Position numbers and translations under genes: made by a program
Notes under the pieces: generated by a model
What the model was told of the DNA's origin: nothing
Seen by the model: the letters and a program-made list of their open reading frames with translations, nothing else
The model's database searches: none
Shown: one piece after another, positions 12,111 to 24,953 of the stretch
Position numbering within the stretch: position 1 is the stretch's first letter
Layout: each line of letters starts with the position of its first letter
Origin: Pagrus major
Lineage: Eukaryota > Chordata > Actinopteri > Spariformes > Sparidae
Direction: 5' to 3'
DNA length: 64,000 bases
Assembly: GCF_040436345.1 (NCBI RefSeq)
Contig: NC_133219.1
Span: 22,681,958 to 22,745,957 of the forward strand

Positions 12111-13529
12111 CATGGACAATATTTTGGGGAAAATTGCTGGGAGGTTAGGCAGTTTGTCTGCACTGCGCTCGCATTCAAGCAAAGATTCTTATATCTCCTT
12201 TACAAATATCCCTTTACTCGAGCATAGGTTGTTAAATTAGCTTAATTTTGTATGAACTTAAATTTAACAAGGACTCTCTCCCCAAAAAGTGTTGCCATAA
12301 AGTCACACTGCACAGTACATTTCACAGCCAGAGGCACAAACAGCAAGGTTTGTTCAACACAGTCAAGCACTTGCAAACATGCAGAAATTGTTGACAGGCT
12401 TGTTCCAATTAATGCATGACTGCGATCAATTATTGTGCCCTCCAGTGGCTGTTGTAGCCCACAGCAGCACTTTTTAATGGACTGTACAAGTTCTACAGCT
12501 TCATCATCAACACTTCTAATGAGCCATCTTAAATCTTGTCAGGGGGATAGAGTGTTTTTTTCCCTATTCCTCCTTGAATTTACATCTTCTGATTTGTTCC
12601 AGTTCTTTCTCCATGGGCTGTGGGGGGGTAAAAGGTCTCTTGGCTTTTTAATAGGAGACATTTACTCCCGGGAGAGACATCATGTTATAGAAAAAAATAT
12701 ATTGAGAGGAAAGACCTCACACTAATCCATTTGCACCATTTACTGTATTTCACTTGCCTCGGGCAACATGGGATCTTATCGTACTCCAGCTTTTAACTGG
12801 AGGTCCCCACTCAACCACATGGACTTTCAGATTTGTCACCGGAGGCTTACATAACAGTATAGATTCCCAGGTTTCCTTTTCTGAGCCAAATCAGCAGGAA
12901 TGTCTAATTTCTTTAAACCTTCATATCCACATGGTTGCTAGAATCTTTATTCACTTACAACTTTGCTGTTTTATATTCTGTCATTTCTCAGATTCTCACC
13001 TGAGCACATTTTTAGCCACGCTGTGGCTCTGTGGACAGCAATGTCGTCAGGATGAAGCGTTGGCAGTCAATGTTTCTGCTAACCAATGATATGTTCACAC
13101 TTGTACGTGTCATACGCAGTGCACCATATTCATATTTCAACAAAAACGTGTCATATCACGTTTTTGTTCACATGTTTATCACCTGACTATCATATCAGCA
13201 GGTGGAGGGGACGGTGGTGGTGTTAGAAACGAAAAGGCTGCCAAGCCAGTGAGCGTGACACCACTGGATATTTTCAAGAAGACCTCAGGTCAATTTTATG
13301 CAGTGATTATGGCGACAACAGATATTTTTGCCAGGAAGTTGGAACATCGCCGGCGATCAAAACAGATATTTTAAGCCAAAACGTGATCCTTTCCTAATCC
13401 TAACCAAGTGTTTTGAAATGTAAAGTTGCAACATAAAACAATGTAAAGTTGCAACATGACCATGGTTTGCAGAAACGTACATTACCAACATTTATTCTGG
13501 CGATTTAGGTTGTGATGTCGGTGCAGCAT
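12111..13529. other. No recognisable feature
   Basis: Intergenic sequence with scattered short open frames. A short palindrome (ACGTGTCATATCACGT, about 13145-13160) is the only local structure noted. Confidence 0.45.
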
Positions 13530-14510
13530 GCATTCGACATTCATCGAGTCCAGAGGATGAATCCTACTACCTTTGATAATCCTTTCATTTGTGGATCTGA
13601 GAGAAATGTCTCCAAACTCATGGATGGATTTCCATGAATTTCTGCACAGCACAAAACATTGGTTAACCCCTGACATTTCATCTTGCACCATCATCAGGTC
13701 CAAATCTCAGTTTGTCAAATACTTTGCAAAACTAATGACATTTCGATCAAATTCAGCTGTAGGCCTACTTTCTGTTTAGTTATACATAGTAAAGAGTAAA
13801 GAATTTTAATTGCAAACATTAAAAAAAATTGCAGTTTTGACGTTATGATCTCTATGTATTGTGTTGCACAGATACACTGAGGTTAGCATGCTAACCTGCA
13901 AGACACAGCCCGTCCCGGTCCAAAGCTTCTGGGCTAGCGGTGTAAACATTACCTGTCCCTCGAGCCCCTGGGCTCCCAAGCTCCCTGTCCGGACTGCTAG
14001 CTGCACAGCTAACTGAGCTAACTAGCTAAAAAACAGCAGTTGGCAGCAGTTAGCGGTTACTCTGGTGATATGCTGCCCCCTATTTGTTTTGGGTGGTGGC
14101 CAATTCTTACATATTTCACCTTTAGTACACTGAGTTAAAATGACAATGAACAAGACTGTAGCCATGCAGCCAATGTCGAGGGGAGCGAGACAGGATGGTG
14201 TTCGACATTGATGTAGCTACAAACAGCTTCTGCTGTGGTACGGCAACACCACTTGGACAAACCACACACAGAACAGCAGTACAGCGAAATACTAGAACCT
14301 GTAATAATAATAATGGCAATTTGTCAGGTTGAGTTATGATTATGATTGCATTTGCTAATGATTATTATGGTCGCCTGTCATGGCATAGAGGCTATATTAT
14401 AATTATTACTCCTGCTTAACATCAACATGTTAACATTGTTATTGTGAACATGTTAGCATGCTGATGTTAGCACGTAACCCAAAGTTGCACTACACCTCGA
14501 TCCTAACATA
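13530..14510 (+). mobile_element. Composite dispersed repeat interrupted by a family 2 element
   Basis: The left part (about 13530-13790) carries CCAGAGGATGAATCCTACTA, GACATTTCATCTTGCACC and AACTAATGACATTTCGATC. The right part (about 14400-14510) carries AACATGTTAGCATGCTGATG. I remember both as parts of one abundant teleost repeat in this order. The family 2 element and about 250 bp of other sequence separate them. Confidence 0.5.
13801..14123 (+). mobile_element. Non-autonomous inverted-repeat element, family 2, copy C
   Basis: Shares GCAGTTTTGACGTTATG, GAGGTTAGCATGCTAACC and ATGCTGCCCCCTATTTG with copies A and B, and ends TTACATATTTCACCTTT. The left end is degraded. It lies inside a different dispersed repeat whose two parts flank it. 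Confidence 0.7.
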
Positions 14511-16479
14511 GAATCACGATTTTCTTTCCACCTGTCACCTTCTATTGTCACAAAAGACACCCTCTTCCTTTGCTCTGAAGCACCATGGCTATGACGTGTG
14601 TCAGGTGAAGTCCAATTAACTGGGAGCTGGGCTAAAACACAAAGGAAATGAGCTGAAATAGCTTAACTGTCTGTAGGGATGTAGGTGGTGAATATGCTGA
14701 GAGTGTCAGGTCTTGGTAAACTTGACACAAAGCTAAAGATGGAAATAAATAAGCTCAGATGTGTGCTGACGCCCCTGCAGCACTAATAGGGGGTGGAAAA
14801 GATGATGCCAACATTCCTTCAGCTGATGGGAAAATGAGGAAGCCAATGTCAAAATGATCATGAACTAAGACAAGCTGTTACTGTAAGACGTAGAGAGCAG
14901 ATGTAAATGTAAAGGAAATGATGAGGCTGTGTCGTATTGCACAGACACAAAACTCATCGGGCTTAAAGCAATACCTCACTCTGGCAGAACATTTTTACCT
15001 TTCAGCACACAAACCTTCGCAGCAGGTCCAACATCTCCCGCCCTGGGGATCCACAGTCAACAGCAGCATTCAGACTCCTCTCCCCTGCTCTTGGTATTGA
15101 TATTTGCTAACAGCCAAAATTACTTTTTGGGAAGAATCATCTGGGATGTTATATAAAATAATAACTCCTGGATCAACTTTACCTTGTGTTTCATTACATT
15201 TCAAAATGAAAGTAAGAAAAATAGCTCGTCGCTGACTCGAAACTGAGTCAGTTTCAGAAGTTCATGATCACCTGGCATCTAGATAGTTTTCAAGTGGTAT
15301 TTTAAATCTATGAAGAATAATGGAATTTAATGAGAAATATCACTTAAAGGATCTTTCTTCTACAAAAGTGGGCTGCAACACAATACGGATGCTAAGCCTG
15401 AAAACATGTCGAGAGGCGACTAGGTTATAAGTTCATTTCTCACTTATTCCACCCATACAGCCATTCATGCATTGATAGAGCTGAAAATGATAATGAAGAT
15501 GAAGATAAAAGCACTGACAACACGGTGCATCTCGTGCTCTATTAACACCATGCCCACTCCACGCTAATAGCCTTTTTACACGAGTCTGAGGATTTGTTCC
15601 AGTCAAACACTGTTTAACAGAGCACGGTTTCTGTTAAAGAACATGCTTTTCGGTGTCAAATATGGATTTATTTTTTGAGTGTTTGAAATGTATTTTGAAA
15701 GGAATAAATGCTTGTTAAAAAATGCAATTACGCTGAACTATGAACATTTGCAAAGGGTTTTTCAGGTTGTGTTTTAGGACAGGATACTGTTTTTTCTTTT
15801 CAGTTGAGGACCGTTCACCTGTGGTGATGAGTTGACCTTATCGGAGGAAACCACATGAATCAGCGTGTGTGCATGCAGGTATGATTATGATTAAATGTCC
15901 TTCTTTCTTTTGGTTATGAATTGTTTTAATCCATGTTTTGTTATACTGTTTTTACGTATTTATTACCAAATAAATTATTATTGGACACTATTATTCCATT
16001 CTTATATATAATTTTACACATGCTGTCTATCTATCCATTCATACGCTTTGATTTAATCAAACTTAACATGATTAAATCATACTTAGCTTAATCATCCTCT
16101 TTGATGTAAGGCCACAATTAGATCCTGCCACTGAATTTAATCAAACTATCATGCTAATAAAGCCTCATTCAACGGCGAGGGCAACACAAGAAATCACTAT
16201 GACAAGAGTCAGACCCTCATCTGATCATCTCTACATTTTCCAAACACAAGTTTGTTGATGAACACTTCCCCCTAGAGGTCATCTGCAGCAAAAAACATCT
16301 AGTCTAGACTTCAAATATCTGGGCATCTTATGGATAATGAGTCAATAGCACTTTGGAGAATTGATCACTGTTCTGAATTGATTTTTTTTTCTGTTAAGTT
16401 GATTTCATTAAGTTAAGTCTTAAAGTCTTTTTCTTAACTACTTGAATATGTTTTACATATTTCATTCTGGTTGTTTTTG
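14511..16479. other. No recognisable feature
   Basis: AT-rich intergenic sequence. The two overlapping plus-strand frames at 14918-15156 are unsupported. Repeated GATTAAATCA-like words around 16050-16100 are the only pattern seen. Confidence 0.45.
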
Positions 16480-16560
16480 TCACTTATGACATGTTCACTG
16501 TTATCATGAGAAACACTTTATAACCTCTGTTTTTAAAAAATGCTATATAAATAAAAATGA
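16480..16560 (+). mobile_element. SINE/LINE-like 3' tail
   Basis: AACACTTTATAACCTCTG followed by AAAATGCTATATAAATAAAA resembles the common fish retroposon terminus of the AAGCACTTTGTAA...GTGCTATATAAATAAA type. Only the tail is recognisable. Confidence 0.4.
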
Positions 16561-16876
16561 TTATGTATTTATTTCTTTATTGCTATTATAATACTACACG
16601 ACTCGAGAAAGACCCAGTCTGATATTCTTCTGTTTTTGGCTGACACAGTTCAGCTGTTTGTATGGTTATTTGTCTTTAAATAAAAATACATTTTCCAAAA
16701 GGTTTGGTGTGTTTTATACATTATTTAAACTTATCAACTTCCTGTCTTCTACCAAGGAACCTAAACAGAAGGGTCATTACATCCCGGTGTGGTTCCTTGT
16801 CTCCTACAACATGCTTGTGATGTCTTTCAATGTTCAACATGTTCAAAATCAACCTTGCTGCAACCTTGTTATTCTT

Positions 16877-17145
16877 TTAAAGCTTCAGTGTGTTGCATTG
16901 AATGGCATCTTGTGGAAACGTAAAAAGGCCTTCTCTAGAGCCAGTGTTTGGTTTGTCTGTTTATGTGGCAGTGCAACATGGCAGACTCTGTGGAAGAGGA
17001 CCCGCTCCCTCCGCAGATGTAAAAGGCTCATTGTAACCAAACGAAAAGGAGCAGAACTCTCAGGTTTCGGGTGATTATACTCTAATAAAAACATATGAAT
17101 TCCAATTTACATTTCCGTCCCTAAATCACACACACTGGACCTTTA
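16877..17145 (+). mobile_element. Non-autonomous inverted-repeat element, family 1, longer copy
   Basis: Starts AAAGCTTCAGTGTGTTG and ends CACACTGGACCTTT. The interior contains the recognisable blocks GGCATCTTGTGG, CTCTAGAGCCAGTGTTTGG, GCAACATGGCAGACTCTG and GAAGAGGACCCGCTCCCT, which occur in thousands of near-identical copies in percomorph genomes as I remember them. The open frames running through it are not genes. Confidence 0.8.
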
Positions 17146-17535
17146 GTTTGAGTTTCTTTGTGTTAATATTGTCCAGTGGGCTTTATTTTTTTTAAATCTG
17201 GTGGGCTTTAAAAAGGTTTCATGAGCCAAAGAGGCCCATCATAGATGAAGTGATGTCGAGTGATCAGAGAGTGAGGAACTAGAAAGGATTGTTGGCAGGT
17301 TTGGATTTGGTCACGACTCTCACATGTAAAGCAGGAAAGAGTCACAAAAATAAAACACACACACACTCACACAATCCCCTCACAATAAGCATTTTCTATT
17401 TAAAAAACTGTGTCAGTTTGTGAGACCAACCTACGTGATAGTTTTGTATTTTCATAAGCCTTTGAGGACATGTTACATCATTGAGGCCTGTAATGAAATT
17501 CTCAGTTCGCCTTTCCTCTGTTGCTCCCCCTCCAG

Positions 17536-17692
17536 GGAGGTCAGAGGTCAGGGTCGGACACACTCGGAGCTCAGAGCTGGTACGGCTGCAGTGAAGAGCC
17601 TCAGCGGGGTGAATACAACAGGGAACTGGCCTCTGGACATCCAGATGGAGGACGGTCTCGCTCACCATGAAGCCATCCAGCCGCCCTGCTGA
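17536..17692 (+). other. Exon-like segment of unknown status
   Basis: A pyrimidine tract ending CTCCCCCTCCAG precedes 157 nt of GC-rich sequence, unlike its AT-rich surroundings, with an open frame ending at TGA (17690-17692). A 3' terminal exon of a plus-strand gene convergent with psat1 is possible, but I recognise no protein and see no upstream exon. Confidence 0.2.
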
Positions 17693-18128
17693 TGTTTTCT
17701 AGACCTGTTCACTCCTACATACTGAGCTGCTTTTGCTGTCAGCGGAGTAGTAGGAGGTGACTGCTTAACCTCACAGGCAAAAGACCAACTGTGCTTCAAA
17801 GTAGCCATGCTGCAAACTTTTATTGAAGAGTAACTGAACACCAGGCTTAACTGCAGTTTCTCACTGCCCTCTCTGGTTGACAGTTTCAGGCCGGTGAGAA
17901 ACCGTCACATTGGTATTAGAGGTTATAAATCGCCAAGTCTGTGTCCACCTTTAAATCCTCACAGAAAACTTTTTTTTAATCTCAGGGCCGACTCTTAACT
18001 GGTGTGCTTCTTTAAAAATGTATTTTTTATTGTGGTTATTTCAACATCTAAATATACCCGTCTTCAATATGCCCGTTTACCCCGTGTACTTTAATGTCTG
18101 CCTGTGAGGCACCTTGTAACTCTGGTGC

Positions 18129-18148
18129 TTTATTAATGAAAGTTTATT
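18129..18148 (-). terminator. Candidate poly(A) signals of psat1
   Basis: Two AATAAA hexamers on the minus strand (18143-18148 and 18129-18134), about 405-420 nt after the psat1 stop codon, would give a 3'UTR of roughly 430 nt. Motif evidence only. Confidence 0.35.
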
Positions 18149-18550
18149 ATTCTATTATTATTATTCTAATTATAAATGTTTTAAATGATAAAATATGGTG
18201 CATTATAACAGAACATAAGACAAGGAATGCAAAAATCAAAGTCCTGCCAAGTTACATTTACTGGAATGTAAATATATTTTGAACCAGATACAAGAATTAC
18301 GGGTTACAGTATGTACATCAAAGCACTGACAGTCAGATTCATTAAAAATAGTAGTTCTATGAAAGACAGATGTAATTAAGACCCTACTGCCAACATTAGT
18401 GGTTAAAGCTTATGAGGAACAATGAATGCTACAAAATGTCTAAAAAGGTGCACCCCCAGACCCAACATGGTTCTCAAGTAGAGGTAAACAACATTACTGT
18501 AGTAGATAAAGGCCATTGTGTGGCATCAGCTGACTTTAAGTACAGCCTGT

Positions 18551-18556
18551 TTTATT
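18551..18556 (-). terminator. AATAAA overlapping the psat1 stop codon
   Basis: The minus strand reads CAA TAA AAC across the stop codon, creating a canonical AATAAA hexamer of which the stop TAA is part. If used, the mRNA would have almost no 3'UTR. Further AATAAA hexamers lie at 18143-18148 and 18129-18134 and are the more likely polyadenylation signals. Confidence 0.3.
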
Positions 18557-21500
18557 GGTGCTCTTTCTGGAATTCTTTCATATAGGCAGCGAGGGCTTCG
18601 GTTTCCTCCACTGTCACAGAGTTGTACAGAGATGCACGAATTCCTCCAACTGACCTGCAGGAGGAGACAAACAGGGTCAATTCCAAGCAAACTAATCCCT
18701 TATGCATCCGGACCCTGTATTCTCTCTTGAAATACAGTAATAAAGTTAGGGGTGCAACAGCAGCACGCATGCGTTTGACAAACCTGTGTCCTTTCAGTGA
18801 TATCATTCCACGTTTGGACGCGTCTTCCACAAACTTCTTCTCCAAGGCCTCATCACCGTCTTTCTTCCCCACACGAAATGGTACATTCATGCGGCTCCGA
18901 CAAGCCACATCTACAGGGCACCTGGACAGGGAGACACAGCAGTAAGTACTGCACTTCTAATTTAGATTTTTTACTTCATCACTTAGACAAAATCAGTTTC
19001 CCAAGAAAATCAAATTTAAAAAACGATTCACAGGAGGGGGGTTTATCGGTGGCTAACAGAGAGTTTAAGTTCTATGGGTGGTGTTTGATATAAAAGACCT
19101 TTAGTTAGCTCTAGTGGCCGATGCTCAATTTTCTTGAGGCTGTTATTATTTTTCCCATAAGTTTTATTATGAAAAAGAGCTCATATTTTGCAGGCATACT
19201 GCTGGAGGCTGAAATGCACACAGAAAACGTGTGAATGTCAGCACTAAAAAAAAAAAACGAAAGGAAAAAGTAATATTATTTGTTTGTTTAACACCTGGTT
19301 GATAAGGGCACAAGGTTCTGTCAGTATTTCGTGACACATTGTTTTTTCATATTGAGTGACATTAAACATCGTTCATAGTTTTACGAAGTTTGAAAAGGAG
19401 TGTGTGTGAGCCAAGCAAGACCGCCAACGTTACCTGGGCTCAGAGCACCAAAGTTTGATTGAAATTCCTGGATTAAGTTGACTTTGTGTATTGCAGTAGT
19501 AACAGTATATGAGACAAAGCATATTAAGAAACTTTATTTAAATACAATAAGCTCTATTGTTGCCATGTTTTTCTTGACTGTAGCTAGAAAATGACCATCT
19601 CTTCAAGTCAGATATGCTGATGGTAGGGATGTCACGATATACCCATATTGACGATAACCAAGATATTTAAAAATTAAATATTGATACTGTGTTGATTGAC
19701 ATATGATTACGTTGTGTAAATAATCCAGCTCTTCTTGAATAATTTCCTTCTCTATCCGTTCTCAATGTGGTGGTAATTCAAGACGGGAGTATAAAGAGAA
19801 ATTCAAATCAGTCTGAGCATCATAATACAGTGTCTTAATAGTTAGTGATCTAATAATTACAAGGCCACATTCTGTTAGGATACCAAATGATGCTAATGTT
19901 TTTATTACATGTTTTCCTTCTTAGCCCTTGAAGTTAAAGTATTGTGTATTTATTGCGTACTTATGTCTTGTTATTGTGTATGTATGTACTGTATTATATG
20001 TATTTTTATGTGGGACGAATAAATTAATTTGGAATCTCGTATTTCATTCTTCATTTTAGCTTCTGTGACCCATCAGCACAGTTAAACCATCATTCAGTCA
20101 GAGATGCTGTACTTTTTGCTGACAGAGGTAGATTTGTGAATGGCACTCGTGAATTTCCTACTTTACCATCTGTCGATAAGGTTTTGTGACACTTACGCAT
20201 AGAAACCGTTGGAAGCGTTGATAATGTCATAAATCATCGAGGACTTCTGCTTGTTGAGCGTCTCCATGGCAGCGCAGCCACCGTTGTTTTTAGTCCAGTC
20301 CAGCACCAGACCCATGATGTAGATGCTGAACAACACACAATCAAGGTGATAAAGATGACTGTCACTGCCTATTTGTGTTTTCTCTTTCTTACATCACAAT
20401 TCAGTTATAAATCATTACAGGACTGCAAAACATTTATAAATATCCTCAAAAGGAATAGTTTCATATTTTTTGGAACAAGCTTATTTGCTTTCTTAGAGTT
20501 ATATGGAGAAAAAAAAAATAATAATACCACTTTTTATGTCGTTATAGACTTAGCTTAGCCTAGTTTAGCGCACTATAGAGAATCTAAACCTGGCCTGGCT
20601 CTGTTGGAAGGTTAATTCTCACTATATTTAACATGTTAAACCATGTCTGTTTAATCCATCCCAAAAAAAGGGAAAACAACTAGTTGTGGATTTACATGGG
20701 ATAATCTTCTAACATCTTCTCATTCAATTCTTAGCTTGAAAGCAAATTAGAGCACTTCCCAAAAATGCTGAAATATCCCTTTAAATCTTATCTGGTGAAA
20801 AATGAACAGTCATTCGAGGAGACACAATATAAATCAGTCAAAATCTCAGCATGTTTTTTCTTAGTAATAGACTGATAATCCTCAATCTGAAAGAAACAGG
20901 GGCTTCTAATAATATAAACAGGTGTGTGTGTACCTGAAACACGGCGGTGTGTTGTAGAGGGAGTTCATCTCAGCCTGCACCTTGTAGTCCAGGACAATTG
21001 GACACTCTTTCAGAGCATGGCCTAACAAGTCCTCTCGCACGATGACCACAGTTACCCCGGCGCAGCCCACATTCTTCTGAGCCCCGGCAAAGATCACCCC
21101 AAACTACACAATGCAAAAAGACACATTGAAATGTGACGTCTACAGCAGAGTTATCCACTTGTGGAGGCAAAAGTTTTATCTTTCATTTAAGATAGAGTGT
21201 CAAAAGGATATGAATTGTCTTATTCTTTTATTGTAAGAGCTGCATATTTAACGCAGTAACATTATTATTTTTGTCCTCACCTTCGACACGTCCACAGGCC
21301 GAGACAGGAAGTTGGAGGACATGTCGCATACGAGGACCACCTCGTTTGTTTCAGGTGTGAAGTTGTATTCAACACCATTGACTGTCTCGTTGGCGCAGTA
21401 GTACACGTAGGAGGCTGAGGGGTTCAGGGTCCAGCTGCCGGAGTCGGGAATTTCTGGAGAGAACAACAACAGAAAACAGTTAATCAAGACTAGAGACAGT

Positions 21501-24500
21501 GAAGGACTTCAAAAGGTGGGGTTAGGGGTTAGGGTTAGGCAATTCTGGAGTATGGTAATTGATTGTCAAGTCTCATCCCAGGTCATCAAATACTGATGCT
21601 CTGGGTCAGTATTCGGCATGACTTCTCACCCAAAGTATCAGTATTCGTCCTCTAAAACGAACCTCTGACTTGTAAAACAAAAAAGGGAGGACTGAGGAAA
21701 ATCTGCCCTCTTTTTGGATCTTCTTTGTATTTTGTTTCAGTGACCATTTGGCAAATGTGAGATGTGCCAAATGACTTTCATTTCTGCTAAAAGAAAATTA
21801 CACTGAGACACTCGTCTTTCTGGATGATGGCAGACTGTGAAGTGAGTTCTATAATACAAACCGATGTGTCTGAGGAGAGAGGGAGCAACGTGTTCGGATT
21901 TTGTCTAACAAAGCTTTTGTCTTTTAATCCAAACATTTCCAACTAAATGCCAAGTCCAAAACATTGTTAAACTGCCTTGAAATATTAGGATGAACCAGAA
22001 CCCCAGTGAACCCTGATCAGACACAACCATGTGGAAAACTCATGCTCGCATTCCAGAGTCTTTCACTAGTGGTCGGCTCTATTGTTCATTATGTAACAGG
22101 CTGGACGGGCAGCCAGACTCTGCTGAGAGACTGTCCTAATGCAGCTTGAATGATAATGACCAACTCGTGAGAGCTGAAACTATTTTTTGATTTCATGACG
22201 GCAATTAAATTAAACTTTAAACTCCTAAAAAAGAGAGAAATATATTTGAAATTATTCATACCATAAAATAAATCAGTTGAGTCACCAAACCTACATTCTG
22301 GGACTATTCAGACTGTGCTCAAAGACTTACTCGTGTAACAATCCAGCTTCGGGTGGACAATGTTGACTTTGCCGTATTTCTCCGCTTCTTTTGCGGCTTT
22401 TGCTGACCATGTGCCCGTCACCAGGTAATCGGCGCACTTGGCCTCTTTAAGGCCAATCAAGTTGAGAGGAACACCGCTGAACTGTCCAGACCCGCCGCCC
22501 TGCAGGAACATCACCTTGTAGTTGTCTGGGATATTTCTGTGAGGGCAGAGGTGACTGTGTTAAACAATGTATACAGTGCAGACAGACCTTCCTCGATGTT
22601 ACCTTCTTACACTGATTCATATCCAACAGAGATACAGCCTGCTAAATATCTACAACAGTAGACTGTTATACTGGTGTGGATGAATTGTTAAAACTGCATA
22701 TTCATTACATGCTCCCCCTCTGCTGGCCAGAACGTGCAACTGTGGCTGATGCTTGCCCTCCCATCTTTCCAGGTGAAAGCTGTCTGGCTGATTATGAACC
22801 AATATGAGGGGGTATTCCACCTTCTATCCAGAAATGCAGTCAGTCAGCCTGGAGGCTGGCTGTGGTATGATGGTTTGTTTTATGACAATGTTAACAGAGT
22901 CTTGAAAAACATTGCGGTAATGACTAATGTGGCGATATGATCGCTCCCATCTTGTCACCCGTCCATAAATTGTGTTTTACTCTGTTCTTCTGGGTGTTTT
23001 TCATGCCAGTATGCCCTGGAATATATAGTGACGTTCTAACTGGATATGACCTGTTATCCATTTCCTAAAACAGACATTGTTTGAGTTGACTTTGCAGAAT
23101 AATAAGAATTAACATCATTGTCACACTGTACTGCAGCACGTTGTTTCTACGTTTTTAGAAAAGAGGAGTGAAGGTGGAAGATAATGCAGAAGAAGCGATG
23201 TGTGATAACAAAGGAAGCACTTACATCAACTCTCGCAGGAGACTCTCTGTTTTGTTAATGATTTTGCTGAAGTCTGATGATCGGTGACTCATCTCTGGTG
23301 TGAACAGAATCAAAAACATTTCAATTTAATCTCACACATTGACATTTGCTCTCCTTTTCAGCAGATTTTCATTATATTAGGCTCGTTTCACACATGTACT
23401 ATATAAAACAGATTCCAGTGAGTGAGGAAGCTATAGGGGCATTCAATACAGTTAACTACAATCAATGAAAGTGAGCCTATCGTTTAATGAGTTCAGATCT
23501 TACTGTTAATGTAAGAAAAACTGAAGAAATCCCCACAATGGAATATAATCAATATACATAATGTTTTTTTCTACAGGAATGAAGTCAACAGCACATGAGC
23601 TGGAGACGATGCATAGGTAACTTCATGTATATCTTAAGTGAAACCAATCGGTCGTTCTACTCACCGAGAACACTGATGCCAGTGCCGCTGTAGTTCAGGA
23701 GCTCCTTCTGCGCTTGAATCAGCACCTGAAACATGTAAATCATTTCTTCAGAGACTTCAAACGGCTACGAAGACTTAGGATGTGTTTTGTAGTGCTTTTT
23801 ATCCTGATTTCCCTGGATTTAAACCAGATTCAAATTTTAGCGTTCAGAAACAGTTTAATCATCAAATTCAAGGACTTTTCCATGACTTTCCAGGCCCAAC
23901 ACAGCATAGTTTGAGACGTGGATAGGGGTTACTTCCTGTTAAAACACTCACAATTTTTATGAGAGCTATTACAGAAGAGCACTGACAACAATTATAAAAA
24001 TATCAAAAGAACTTCAATTTCTATTCTTCCACAAAATGTATAAATTCGAGCACTTTTACTGACCTAAGTGTATTTTCAAAAAGTTTCAATGCCTGAGTTT
24101 TTTTTTCCTCTCAAAATTCACAAACTTTTGAGGATTTCAAGGACCTATGGGAACCCTGCAAATGTGACGTTTATTAGGGTTTAGAGATAACCACTGTGGC
24201 TGCCCCCTGTACAGTGAAGCTGAGTGACATTTTTATTAATAGTGCACAAAACAATCCAAATTAAATCATGTCACTTTTTATGACTTGATTACTTTTAATA
24301 TTGCTTTTAGTTTGTAGTCATTTATGTTTTATTACATGTTTGATTTTGGCAGTTTCGGCCCTCCATACTACAAAAACCTCAGTCTCCTGACCAGAGTGTA
24401 TTTGTATTTAGCAGAGGTCTAAACCGAGCCTGCTCTTTTTAACTGTTAAAAAACACAGGAAGCTGATGTGTGCACAGCCATAAAACTTGATAAGTGAGAG

Positions 24501-24890
24501 CTGTGATTTATTGTTTTCTGACAGACAAGGTGTTTTTCTGCCATCTAGAGGCAGTGTCTCTGTGAGGCACAAAGGAGCAGGTTTCCACATGAATGAAAGG
24601 AGGCTGATGCAACTCAACGCTGTGTTTTCAGCCTGTTGGAGCTGCTGACGAATGGCAAGCCGCCGGCAGCAGCAGTAAAAAAACACCTCAAGGCTGAATC
24701 CCAGCCTGCCGGTACGAGAGGGACAATATGTAACATGCACAGTTTTGAATGTTTAATCGATCACTTTAAAAAGCACAAGTGTCGAGGTGAGAAAATGTCT
24801 GCAGCGTGCATCTGCAAACTAGATCAAAGTGATATAACCCTCTTCCGAGAGGCGCTCTCTCGCTCTCTCTCTCTCTCTCTCACTCACTCA

Positions 24891-24953
<63 letters not shown>

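Noticed and set aside
16658..17074. 138-codon open frame
   Set aside because: It passes through a family 1 inverted-repeat element, and the predicted protein has no transposase or other domain.
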